Assembly (NCBI GenBank): GCA_964572065.1
Contig: CAZNER010000112.1
Location: forward strand, 1-5,860
DNA length: 5,860 nucleotides
Direction: 5' to 3'
DNA from: CAZNER01 sp964572065
GTDB taxonomy: Bacteria > Patescibacteriota > Dojkabacteria > JAHIVN01
Every line of letters starts with the position of its first letter. Position 1 is the first letter of the stretch. Below the pieces are notes generated by a model, which did no database searches, was not told where the DNA came from, and worked only from the letters and a program-made list of their open reading frames with translations. A program made the translations under genes and the position numbers. This document shows positions 1 to 5,537 of the stretch, one piece after another.

Positions 1-588
1 ATGAAACTCAGAAGGCTTATATTTTCTTATAGCCTCAATATGAGCTTTGGTTAAGTATCCTTTGTTTTTATTCCACTCATAAATAGGATAAATGTTATGT
101 AAATCACACATAATTCTATCCCTAGTTACCTTAGCCACAATACTCGCAGCTGCTATAGAAATTGATATGGAGTCCCCTTTAATAACATTTTGATTAATTA
201 CATCAGGAATACGTGGTTCTATATTACCATCTATTAATAGATAATCAAAGAAATACAGATTGTTAACTGCCTCTCTCATTGCTAATTTAGTTGCTTCACG
301 TACATTTATCTCGTCTATAATTTTATTATTCACAATACCCAATCCATAATCACAAATTTTTATAATTTCTTTATAAGCGGATTCTCTTTTTTTAGCGGAG
401 ATTTTTTTGGAATCTCTTATTCTCCCAGGAACTAATAAAGTTTCTACATATCTAAAAGGTATTCTAACAGCAGCAGCTACAACAGGGCCAGCCCCTGGGC
501 CGTACCCAACCTCATCAACTCCAGCTATCCCTTTAAATCCTCTTTTACTTACGTCATGTTCGATTGAATAATTAGCTATCTTTTTCAT
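1..588 (-). CDS. rnhB: Ribonuclease HII (RnhB family), C-terminus cut by window edge
   Basis: Type 2 RNase H, which cleaves RNA in RNA-DNA hybrids and at single ribonucleotides embedded in DNA. The frame reads 196 codons without a stop and leaves the window at base 1. Visible motifs: GVDEVGYGP (residues 23-31, with D25 and E26 as first catalytic acids), RDSKKIS (58-64), LIDGN (118-122, D120), KGDS (137-140, D139), AAASIVAKVTRD (146-157) and KGYLTKAH (176-183), whose Y178 matches the tyrosine that stacks at the RNA-DNA junction. All four carboxylates of the family are present. The alignment with E. coli RnhB stops near its HHRRSF segment, so probably only a short C-terminal piece is missing. 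One oddity: the substrate-reading GRG motif is G28-Y29-G30. The ATG at 588 is chosen because AAAGGA lies five bases upstream; the start overlaps the upstream gene by 17 nt. A phage polymerase without 5'-3' exonuclease would need such an enzyme for primer removal (inference). Family call is secure. Confidence 0.95.
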   Translation of the reverse strand, partial: MKKIANYSIEHDVSKRGFKGIAGVDEVGYGPGAGPVVAAAVRIPFRYVETLLVPGRIRDSKKISAKKRESAYKEIIKICDYGLGIVNNKIIDEINVREATKLAMREAVNNLYFFDYLLIDGNIEPRIPDVINQNVIKGDSISISIAAASIVAKVTRDRIMCDLHNIYPIYEWNKNKGYLTKAHIEAIRKYKPSEFH

Positions 589-964
589 CTTTATCCTTTG
601 AAGTACCTGTCGTAGTGAATCTACTTAAATCACCTGTTAAAGGATATTTTTCATTACCAGAAGGCTTATAAATTCTAGACTCCTGTGTCTGCTCTTTGTG
701 TTTTTCTTGTAGCTTTAACTGTTCTTTTAGTTTCTTTAAATTTTCCTTCCGCTCTTTTCTCAGTCTTTCTTTTTCACGATAAGAAATTCTTGTGGTTGGT
801 AAAGGCCGCACAAGCTTAACCTTAGACTGATCATGCTGATACTTATCACAAATTCTTTTCTTATTAGGCGAAACAGTCACCCTTTTAAGTACACAGAACT
901 TATTGTAATAAGATTTACATGTAGCACAACGCACTTTTTTAATTGATTTCTTTTTCTTTGCCAT
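572..964 (-). CDS. Unrecognised basic protein with a four-cysteine putative zinc site and charged helix
   Basis: A 130-residue protein I do not recognise. Three parts are visible. Residues 1-10 are lysine-rich (MAKKKKSIKK). Residues 13-39 hold C13-x2-C16-x7-C24-x14-C39, a spacing that could bind one zinc ion in a small treble-clef- or knuckle-like fold. Residues 61-95 are an almost uninterrupted run of Lys, Arg, Glu, Gln and Leu, predicted to be one long charged helix or coiled coil. The tail (106-122) contains KYPLTGDLSRFTTTG, more ordered-looking than its surroundings and possibly a short binding motif, then an acidic/lysine end. There is no signal peptide or membrane segment, so it should be cytoplasmic. 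The high positive charge and location among replication genes suggest nucleic acid or replisome binding; that is inference only. The ATG at 964 follows AGGAGGA by seven bases. Its TAA stop lies 17 nt inside the RNase HII gene, suggesting coupled expression. Confidence 0.85.
   Translation of the reverse strand: MAKKKKSIKKVRCATCKSYYNKFCVLKRVTVSPNKKRICDKYQHDQSKVKLVRPLPTTRISYREKERLRKERKENLKKLKEQLKLQEKHKEQTQESRIYKPSGNEKYPLTGDLSRFTTTGTSKDKDEKDS
594..599 (-). promoter_or_regulatory. Ribosome-binding site of the RNase HII gene
   Basis: Minus-strand AAAGGA sits five bases before the ATG at 588, inside the 3' end of the upstream gene. It supports this start, which falls just ahead of the conserved GVDE motif. 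It is weaker than the GGAGG sites of the other genes, so this gene may depend on translation of the upstream one. Confidence 0.6.
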
Positions 965-971
965 GACATCA

Positions 972-978
972 TCCTCCT
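972..978 (-). promoter_or_regulatory. Ribosome-binding site of the four-cysteine protein gene
   Basis: Minus-strand AGGAGGA ends seven bases before the ATG at 964. It overlaps the TAG stop (979-977) of the upstream nucleotidase gene. Two closer ATG triplets (971-966) are out of frame and directly abut the site, so 964 is the better start. Confidence 0.8.
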
Positions 979-1576
979 ATCTTTTATGAATTCCTAAATG
1001 ACGTATAAACTCTTCCCAATTATTTATACGTATGAATTTACTAGCGTCAATAGAATCTTTATTCCAAGGCCTAGTCCATAACAATAAACCCTTACGCCAT
1101 CTCTTTTTATATCTATACATAGATTCAAGATTTTCTTCTAAATCATCCACATAACAATCTAAATTTAATGATCTTCCGATCAATCCTTTATCACAATCAA
1201 CATTACCTAAATGATTTAGAGTATCGAAAGGAATCTTATATTTCCTAAACCATTTAATAGAATGATCTTCCATATTTACTTTCCTGGAGCTTATAAAATG
1301 AAGCGAATGACCTTCCTTTCTAAGTCTTCTCATTATTTTAGGTGCGTCAGGAAAAGGTTTCGCGGTTTTTTGAACCTCTGGATTATTAAGTGTTTGCTCC
1401 AATCTTTCTGTAATTTCTTCATTAAGTTTAGGATCTTCTACATAGATATTTTTCCTTAAATTATGACTCTTAAAATCCTCTCTGGTCCAATCTATATTAT
1501 ATTCATCCTTAAACCATGTAGTAGCAACGTCGCATAAAGCACAAATCACTTCATCAATGTCAAATCCTAATTTCAT
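977..1576 (-). CDS. HAD-superfamily 5'(3')-deoxyribonucleotidase-like phosphatase
   Basis: A 199-residue haloacid-dehalogenase-fold phosphatase, most like the 5'(3')-deoxyribonucleotidase / YqfW-type nucleotidase group, which removes phosphate from (deoxy)nucleoside monophosphates through an aspartyl-phosphate intermediate. All four HAD motifs are visible: motif I GFDIDE (D6 nucleophile, D8 acid/base), motif II HFISSRK (S96/S97), motif III lysine K130 in CDKGLIGRSL, and motif IV VDDLEEN (D144, D145, magnesium binding). Residues 12-75 between motifs I and II form the helical cap that sets substrate choice in this group. No signal peptide is seen, so it is cytoplasmic. It starts nine bases after the reductase stop, with AAGGAGG four bases before the ATG, and ends at TAG inside the next gene's ribosome-binding site. 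Its place beside ribonucleotide reductase and dUTPase supports a role in adjusting dNMP pools. The actual substrate cannot be read from the sequence; a different phosphomonoester is possible. Confidence 0.85.
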   Translation of the reverse strand: MKLGFDIDEVICALCDVATTWFKDEYNIDWTREDFKSHNLRKNIYVEDPKLNEEITERLEQTLNNPEVQKTAKPFPDAPKIMRRLRKEGHSLHFISSRKVNMEDHSIKWFRKYKIPFDTLNHLGNVDCDKGLIGRSLNLDCYVDDLEENLESMYRYKKRWRKGLLLWTRPWNKDSIDASKFIRINNWEEFIRHLGIHKR

Positions 1577-1580
1577 TATT

Positions 1581-1587
1581 CCTCCTT
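1581..1587 (-). promoter_or_regulatory. Ribosome-binding site of the nucleotidase gene, fused to the reductase stop codon
   Basis: Minus-strand AAGGAGG lies four bases before the ATG at 1576. The reductase stop TAA (1588-1586) forms the first part of TAAGGAGG, so a ribosome ending the reductase sits on the next initiation site. This favours re-initiation and fixes the start. Confidence 0.8.
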
Positions 1588-3154
1588 ATATATCGCAAGT
1601 GTTACCTGCGGCACATTCTCTAACCATCGTATCTTCAGTGGTTTCTTTGTTTTCAAATACACATTCTTTCACTTCTTTTTCACTCACTTTATTCAATATC
1701 TGACCTTCGCGGCTCTTATCTACATACACAGTAACTCCTTTTAAATCATAAATATATTCAAGTGTCAGATCGCTCAATTCTTCCGGAGTTGTATCCTCTG
1801 GTAGATTAATAGTTTTAGATAAAGCACCGTCAACATATTTTTGAATAATTGCTTGTGTTTCAAAATGATCTGCGGGGTCCAGATCACTGGTATCCACAAA
1901 CCACTCCTTAATCTCTTTCTCAGTACCATTTAATAAAGCTTCCTTATATATAGGATGCACATACATTCTATCACTTACTCTATCTGATCTTAAATATGCT
2001 TTAAGAAATAAAGGTTCTATACCAGAGGTTACTTCTGGCAGTAAACTTATTGTACCAGTGGGCGCTACAGCCATTAAAGTAACATTTCTAATACCATGTT
2101 TCTTTATTGACATTCTCATAGCCGCTGGAAGCGTTCTAACAAAATGTGCTTTGCCATAATTTACAGGATCAAATTTTGGAAACGCTCCTTTTTCCATAGC
2201 AAGTTTTATTGACTCTTCGTATACAATATCCCTTATGAATCTCATTAATCTCTCTACTTCGTATATAGCTTCCTTAGATCCATATCTTAATTTCTTAGCA
2301 AATAAATATTCCGCTAATCCCATGACCCCTATTCCTATTCGCCGGCCATTGTGGGCATTAATATCTATCTCTTTCAAAACATATTTATTTATATCAATAA
2401 TATTATCCAGAAATCTTACTGCCAATCTCAAAACATACTCCATCTTCTTCCAGTTAGTTGTAGTTCTACCCTTAACAAAATTAGACAACACCAACGAACC
2501 TAAATTACACACACCATAGGACCCTAATGGTACTTCCCCACAAGGATTTGTAGAAAGTATGGGGTCAAAATAATAAGAATTATTGCTTTGAAGATTTCTC
2601 CAGTTTAATAAACCTGGTTCAGCACATTTAACCATATTCTCTATAACTTTATCCCATATCTCACGGGCTTTTATAGTCCCATAATTCTGCTGAGCNNNNN
2701 NNNNNNNNNNNNNNNNNNNNNNNNNNNNNNNNNNNNNNNNNNNNNNNNNNNNNNNNNNNNNNNNNNNNNNNNNNNNNNNNNNNNNNNNNNNNNNNGGTCT
2801 TAAAAAAGACATGTTGCATCCAACTCCACCACCTTCACCCCACAGAATAAGCGCATCCTTTAACCATTGACCTATCTCTTCCCTTGAATCTCCAACAGGT
2901 AAAACATAACAGTTAAATAATGACCCTCTTGCTCGTCTTGAATTTCTCAAAATTCTTCCGCCGGGCAAAAAATCCATATTATATATCATTTCAGAGAAAT
3001 CTTCAATATATTTATTAGCATTACCATTCTCTACCCTACCTGCCTCTGTACCCACTCTGCGCGTACACTCCTCCCACGTTTCTCCGGATATAAAATATCT
3101 ATTTTCAGCAATAACTACTGCATTATCACTTAATTTAACTTCATTTCCTCCCAT
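1586..3154 (-). CDS. nrdJ: Adenosylcobalamin-dependent (class II) ribonucleotide reductase, interrupted by an assembly gap
   Basis: Reduces ribonucleotides to deoxyribonucleotides in the cytoplasm using a thiyl radical made from vitamin B12 coenzyme. The frame gives 522 positions counting 34 in the 100-N gap. Visible: C82 in GSLFNC (first redox cysteine), NPCGE (203-207, C205 radical cysteine and E207), C216 in GVCNLGS (second redox cysteine), RRIGIGVMGLAEYL (271-284), APTGTIS (364-370), ALSKTINLP (444-452), LKGVTVYVDKSR (471-482), and a C-terminal C514-x5-C520 pair that should pass electrons from thioredoxin. Class II is favoured over class I by NPCGE, absence of a small-subunit gene nearby, and the single-chain layout; there is no N-terminal ATP cone. 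The gap follows SFLRP (the partial codon at its edge, CCN, is Pro) and removes the region holding the SSGPVSFM and GGxRRGA-type effector and substrate loops. By comparison with relatives roughly 100 residues should lie there, not 34, so the true gene is probably longer. The ATG at 3154 follows AGGAGGA by eight bases. Confidence 0.93.
   Translation of the reverse strand: MGGNEVKLSDNAVVIAENRYFISGETWEECTRRVGTEAGRVENGNANKYIEDFSEMIYNMDFLPGGRILRNSRRARGSLFNCYVLPVGDSREEIGQWLKDALILWGEGGGVGCNMSFLRXXXXXXXXXXXXXXXXXXXXXXXXXXXXXXXXXXAQQNYGTIKAREIWDKVIENMVKCAEPGLLNWRNLQSNNSYYFDPILSTNPCGEVPLGSYGVCNLGSLVLSNFVKGRTTTNWKKMEYVLRLAVRFLDNIIDINKYVLKEIDINAHNGRRIGIGVMGLAEYLFAKKLRYGSKEAIYEVERLMRFIRDIVYEESIKLAMEKGAFPKFDPVNYGKAHFVRTLPAAMRMSIKKHGIRNVTLMAVAPTGTISLLPEVTSGIEPLFLKAYLRSDRVSDRMYVHPIYKEALLNGTEKEIKEWFVDTSDLDPADHFETQAIIQKYVDGALSKTINLPEDTTPEELSDLTLEYIYDLKGVTVYVDKSREGQILNKVSEKEVKECVFENKETTEDTMVRECAAGNTCDI
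2696..2795. other. Assembly gap of exactly 100 Ns inside the reductase gene
   Basis: Exactly 100 undetermined bases separate two halves that are both clearly ribonucleotide reductase and happen to be in the same frame. One hundred Ns is a common scaffolding placeholder, so the real length is unknown. The missing protein segment in class II relatives is about 100 residues, so at least some 300 bases are probably absent. An intron or intein in this stretch cannot be excluded. Confidence 0.95.
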
Positions 3155-3162
3155 GTATTCAA

Positions 3163-3169
3163 TCCTCCT
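3163..3169 (-). promoter_or_regulatory. Ribosome-binding site of the reductase gene
   Basis: Minus-strand AGGAGGA lies eight bases before the ATG at 3154, in the 17-nt gap after the dUTPase stop (TAA, 3174-3172). It sets the reductase start. Confidence 0.8.
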
Positions 3170-3171
3170 AT

Positions 3172-3624
3172 TTATTGTAGACCAGTCGAACCAAAACCAC
3201 CAGAACCTCTGGCTGTATCACTCAAATCATTATCTCCGATATCTAAAAAATAACCAGTAAGAACAGCAGCAAACTTCATTTGAGCTACTCTATCTCCTGT
3301 TTTAATTACAATATCCTTCTTACCTAAATTTATCAAAATTATTTTAACTTCACCCCTGTAACCAGCATCTATAGTACCAGGCGAATTCAACACAAACAAC
3401 CCATGTTTAAGTGCTAATCCACTTCTAGGCCTTATCTGTGCTTCATATCCCTCTGGTATTGCTATAGCAAATCCCGTTCTTGCTAAGCATATATCTCCTG
3501 GCTTAATAACATAATCCTCAATAACATGTAAATCACAGCAAGCATCGTTTGCTTTGCTATAAGTAGGATAAATTGCTTTTTTACTTATCTTTTTGAAATA
3601 AATTCTTAAATTATTTATGTTCAT
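3172..3624 (-). CDS. dut: dUTPase (trimeric dUTP diphosphatase)
   Basis: Hydrolyses dUTP to dUMP and pyrophosphate, keeping uracil out of DNA and feeding dTMP synthesis. The 150-residue protein has the five motifs of trimeric dUTPases in order: DACCDLHV (27-34, D31), RPRSG (65-69), LNSPGTIDAGYRGE (79-92, with D86 as the water-activating aspartate and Y89 in the uracil pocket), GDRVAQMKF (111-119) and the glycine-rich C-terminal arm RGSGGFGSTG (139-148), which closes over the triphosphate. Length is normal. I choose the ATG at 3624 over an in-frame ATG at 3642: GGAGGA (3638-3633) lies eight bases before 3624, whereas the 3642 start would place this site inside its own coding region and add the residues MRRIGL. 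The chosen ATG overlaps the polymerase stop as TAATG. Motif 1 has ACCD where AGYD/AGFD is typical; the catalytic residues are intact, so an active enzyme is expected. Confidence 0.95.
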   Translation of the reverse strand: MNINNLRIYFKKISKKAIYPTYSKANDACCDLHVIEDYVIKPGDICLARTGFAIAIPEGYEAQIRPRSGLALKHGLFVLNSPGTIDAGYRGEVKIILINLGKKDIVIKTGDRVAQMKFAAVLTGYFLDIGDNDLSDTARGSGGFGSTGLQ

Positions 3625-5537
3625 TAAACCAATCCTCCGCATTTAATACATTTTAATTTCTTATCCGAGTCAAATCTAAACTCGGTGCCACCACATTTAT
3701 GTTCTCCGTCTGGCTTACTTTCACATGAATCCTTCAACCAACAATCTCCAACTAAACCATCTGTTTCCATAGGAATTAAACTAAAATATCTACCAAAGCC
3801 ATCTATTAATGATTGTTCAACTATAGGCTTAATCTCCTGCACATCCTCGTTCCTAGTTTCTACAACAACCTCATCATGGACAGTTAAAATTAGTTTTGCA
3901 TCACGTCCACTTTTCTCCAATCTATCTACCAAATATATCATAGACTGTTTAATTGTATCAGCATTTCCACCTTGAATTGGTTGGTTCATTCCCTGTCTTT
4001 CAACAGCACCAACTGCGGTTTTATAATCTGGATGATGATAATCGGGTAAATTATAAAATCTTTTTCGGCCGCTGATCGACATACTATATTTATTTCTCAC
4101 AGCATCTCTTGCTGCTTGATTCAAAAACTTTTTAATACCTTTGTATCTCTCAAAATATTTATTCATCATCTCTTCGGCCTTCTTTTCATTTATCTTAAGC
4201 CGCCTGGCTAATCCATATTTTGAAAGACCATATGCAAGTCCAAAGTTGATAGCTTTGGCCGCGTTTCTCATTTCAGCACTAACGTTCTCAATAGGAATCC
4301 CTTTAATCTCTGCGATAGTACGACTGTGTAGGTCGATTCCTTTCTCAAAACACTCAATAAAAATAGGATCTCTAGACATGTTGCCTAGTATCCTTAACTC
4401 CGCGCCGGACATATCTGCTGTAATCAAAGAGTACCCAGGCATTGAAATAAAAGAACTTCTATATTTCTGCTTTTTAGGTATGTTTTGAAGATTAGGATCA
4501 GAACTACTCATTCTTCCCGTAGATACCATCTGATTGAATTCTGTATGCAATCTACCTGTAGCTTTATTTATCTTGGCTATAAGAGTCTCACCATAAGTTG
4601 ATATAAATTTCTGCGCTTTTCTATAACCAAGTAAAGCATCTATAATAGGAAGACCTTTGTATTTACTTAACACTCCAACCGAGGTACTTTCTAATTCCAG
4701 TCCATATCTATTCAATGCTTTCTTAAGTTGTAAATTACTGTCTAAATTTACTAAAGAGACACCAAATAAAGTTGTTTGAGCCTCGCTTCCTGATAAAAAA
4801 CTCTTTACTTTATCGCCATATTCAACTTTTTCTAATTCGGTTTCTCTCAATAATTCCCTTTGTCTTTCCGCATCAAAAACAATACCATTCAATTCCATTT
4901 CACACATAGGTTTGGTAAATTCATATTCCAACCTACATACATCTTCAAAACTATGTCTTTTTATCCTGGGGAGCTGTAAATCTCGTATCAATCTTAACAC
5001 AGACACATCATTTGCTGCGTATTCTAATTGATATTTTTGAAATTTCTGGCCGTATCTTCTGAAAGTATTACTTGGCTCTTTGTCCATAGTGATACCTAAA
5101 TATCTGAACACAAGAGCAGGTAAATTAGCTTTTACCCTTCTCCCCAAATGAAATAACTGCTCGGTCAACATTGTGTCATATATGTTTTCTATATAGAAAC
5201 CATAATGATGTTTAATCATTTTCATATCAAACACAGCGTTCTGTAATAATTTGAGTTGTTCCTTTCCATTTAAAATAGGCTTCAATATCATAGGATCTAC
5301 GCTGCTGTATTCTGTGTCATTTCTAACGTCAAACACAAAAGCCTTATTAGGTATGCCTATCTGAACTAAGGATATTTTACCTTCATAAGGACTGTATTCA
5401 GTAGTTTCGGAGTCTACTTCTATAACAGGATATTTATAAATTTCATTGACGGCTTTAATAGCGTCATCCTGCGTAGTTATATATTCATAATTAGGCTTTG
5501 GCATGCCTACCACACCATTCTTACCAAATACTCCCAT
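3624..5537 (-). CDS. polA: Family A DNA polymerase with 3'-5' exonuclease and zinc-ribbon-like tail
   Basis: Likely the replicative DNA polymerase, 637 residues. Residues 20-190 are a DEDDy 3'-5' proofreading domain: VDSETTE (D42, E44), NAVFD (D104) and YAANDV (Y173, D177). Residues 205-600 are the polymerase: TGRMSSSDPNLQNIP (340-354), motif A ADMSGAELR (D375; E380 is the ribonucleotide steric gate), motif B RNAAKAINFGLAYG (R424, K428, F432, Y436) and motif C VHDEV (H554, D555). F432 matches F762 of E. coli Pol I, the wild-type dideoxy-discriminating state. There is no 5'-3' exonuclease domain, as usual in phages. The family normally ends near GLVGDCWLK (594-602), but here about 35 residues follow with H613, C615, C630 and C633, resembling a zinc ribbon. 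A QTTLF pentapeptide (254-258), similar to bacterial clamp-binding motifs, lies in the thumb region. The ATG at 5537 overlaps the upstream stop (TAATG) and is preceded by AAGGAGAGG. Confidence 0.96.
   Translation of the reverse strand: MGVFGKNGVVGMPKPNYEYITTQDDAIKAVNEIYKYPVIEVDSETTEYSPYEGKISLVQIGIPNKAFVFDVRNDTEYSSVDPMILKPILNGKEQLKLLQNAVFDMKMIKHHYGFYIENIYDTMLTEQLFHLGRRVKANLPALVFRYLGITMDKEPSNTFRRYGQKFQKYQLEYAANDVSVLRLIRDLQLPRIKRHSFEDVCRLEYEFTKPMCEMELNGIVFDAERQRELLRETELEKVEYGDKVKSFLSGSEAQTTLFGVSLVNLDSNLQLKKALNRYGLELESTSVGVLSKYKGLPIIDALLGYRKAQKFISTYGETLIAKINKATGRLHTEFNQMVSTGRMSSSDPNLQNIPKKQKYRSSFISMPGYSLITADMSGAELRILGNMSRDPIFIECFEKGIDLHSRTIAEIKGIPIENVSAEMRNAAKAINFGLAYGLSKYGLARRLKINEKKAEEMMNKYFERYKGIKKFLNQAARDAVRNKYSMSISGRKRFYNLPDYHHPDYKTAVGAVERQGMNQPIQGGNADTIKQSMIYLVDRLEKSGRDAKLILTVHDEVVVETRNEDVQEIKPIVEQSLIDGFGRYFSLIPMETDGLVGDCWLKDSCESKPDGEHKCGGTEFRFDSDKKLKCIKCGGLV
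3633..3638 (-). promoter_or_regulatory. Ribosome-binding site deciding the dUTPase start
   Basis: Minus-strand GGAGGA lies within the last codons of the polymerase gene, eight bases before the TAATG stop/start overlap. It selects the ATG at 3624 and rules against the ATG at 3642, which precedes the site. Confidence 0.8.

Noticed and set aside
964..976. Intergenic promoter or terminator between genes
   Set aside because: The gaps are 9, 12 and 17 nt, filled by ribosome-binding sites; no hairpin followed by a T-run and no convincing -35/-10 pair could be supported.
1262..1459. Plus-strand open frame of 65 codons
   Set aside because: It lies antisense inside the HAD nucleotidase gene, whose four catalytic motifs are intact; no ribosome-binding site or recognisable domain.
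2235..2519. Plus-strand open frame of 94 codons
   Set aside because: It is antisense to conserved reductase motifs and has no recognisable domain; a shadow of the real gene in AT-rich DNA.
2696..2795. Treating the reductase as a pseudogene or frameshifted gene
   Set aside because: Both halves keep all visible catalytic residues and share one frame across the gap; the interruption is undetermined sequence, not a lesion.
3622..3642. Earlier in-frame dUTPase start at 3642
   Set aside because: The only good ribosome-binding site (3638-3633) lies downstream of that ATG and fits the ATG at 3624, which also forms the TAATG overlap.
3685..3975. Plus-strand open frame of 96 codons
   Set aside because: It is antisense to polymerase motif C and the C-terminal tail; composition is Ser/Thr-rich as expected from an antisense frame.
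4141..4488. Plus-strand open frame of 115 codons that looks hydrophobic, like a membrane protein
   Set aside because: The hydrophobicity comes from reading antisense to charged polymerase helices around motifs A and B; no ribosome-binding site and it crosses clearly conserved coding sequence.
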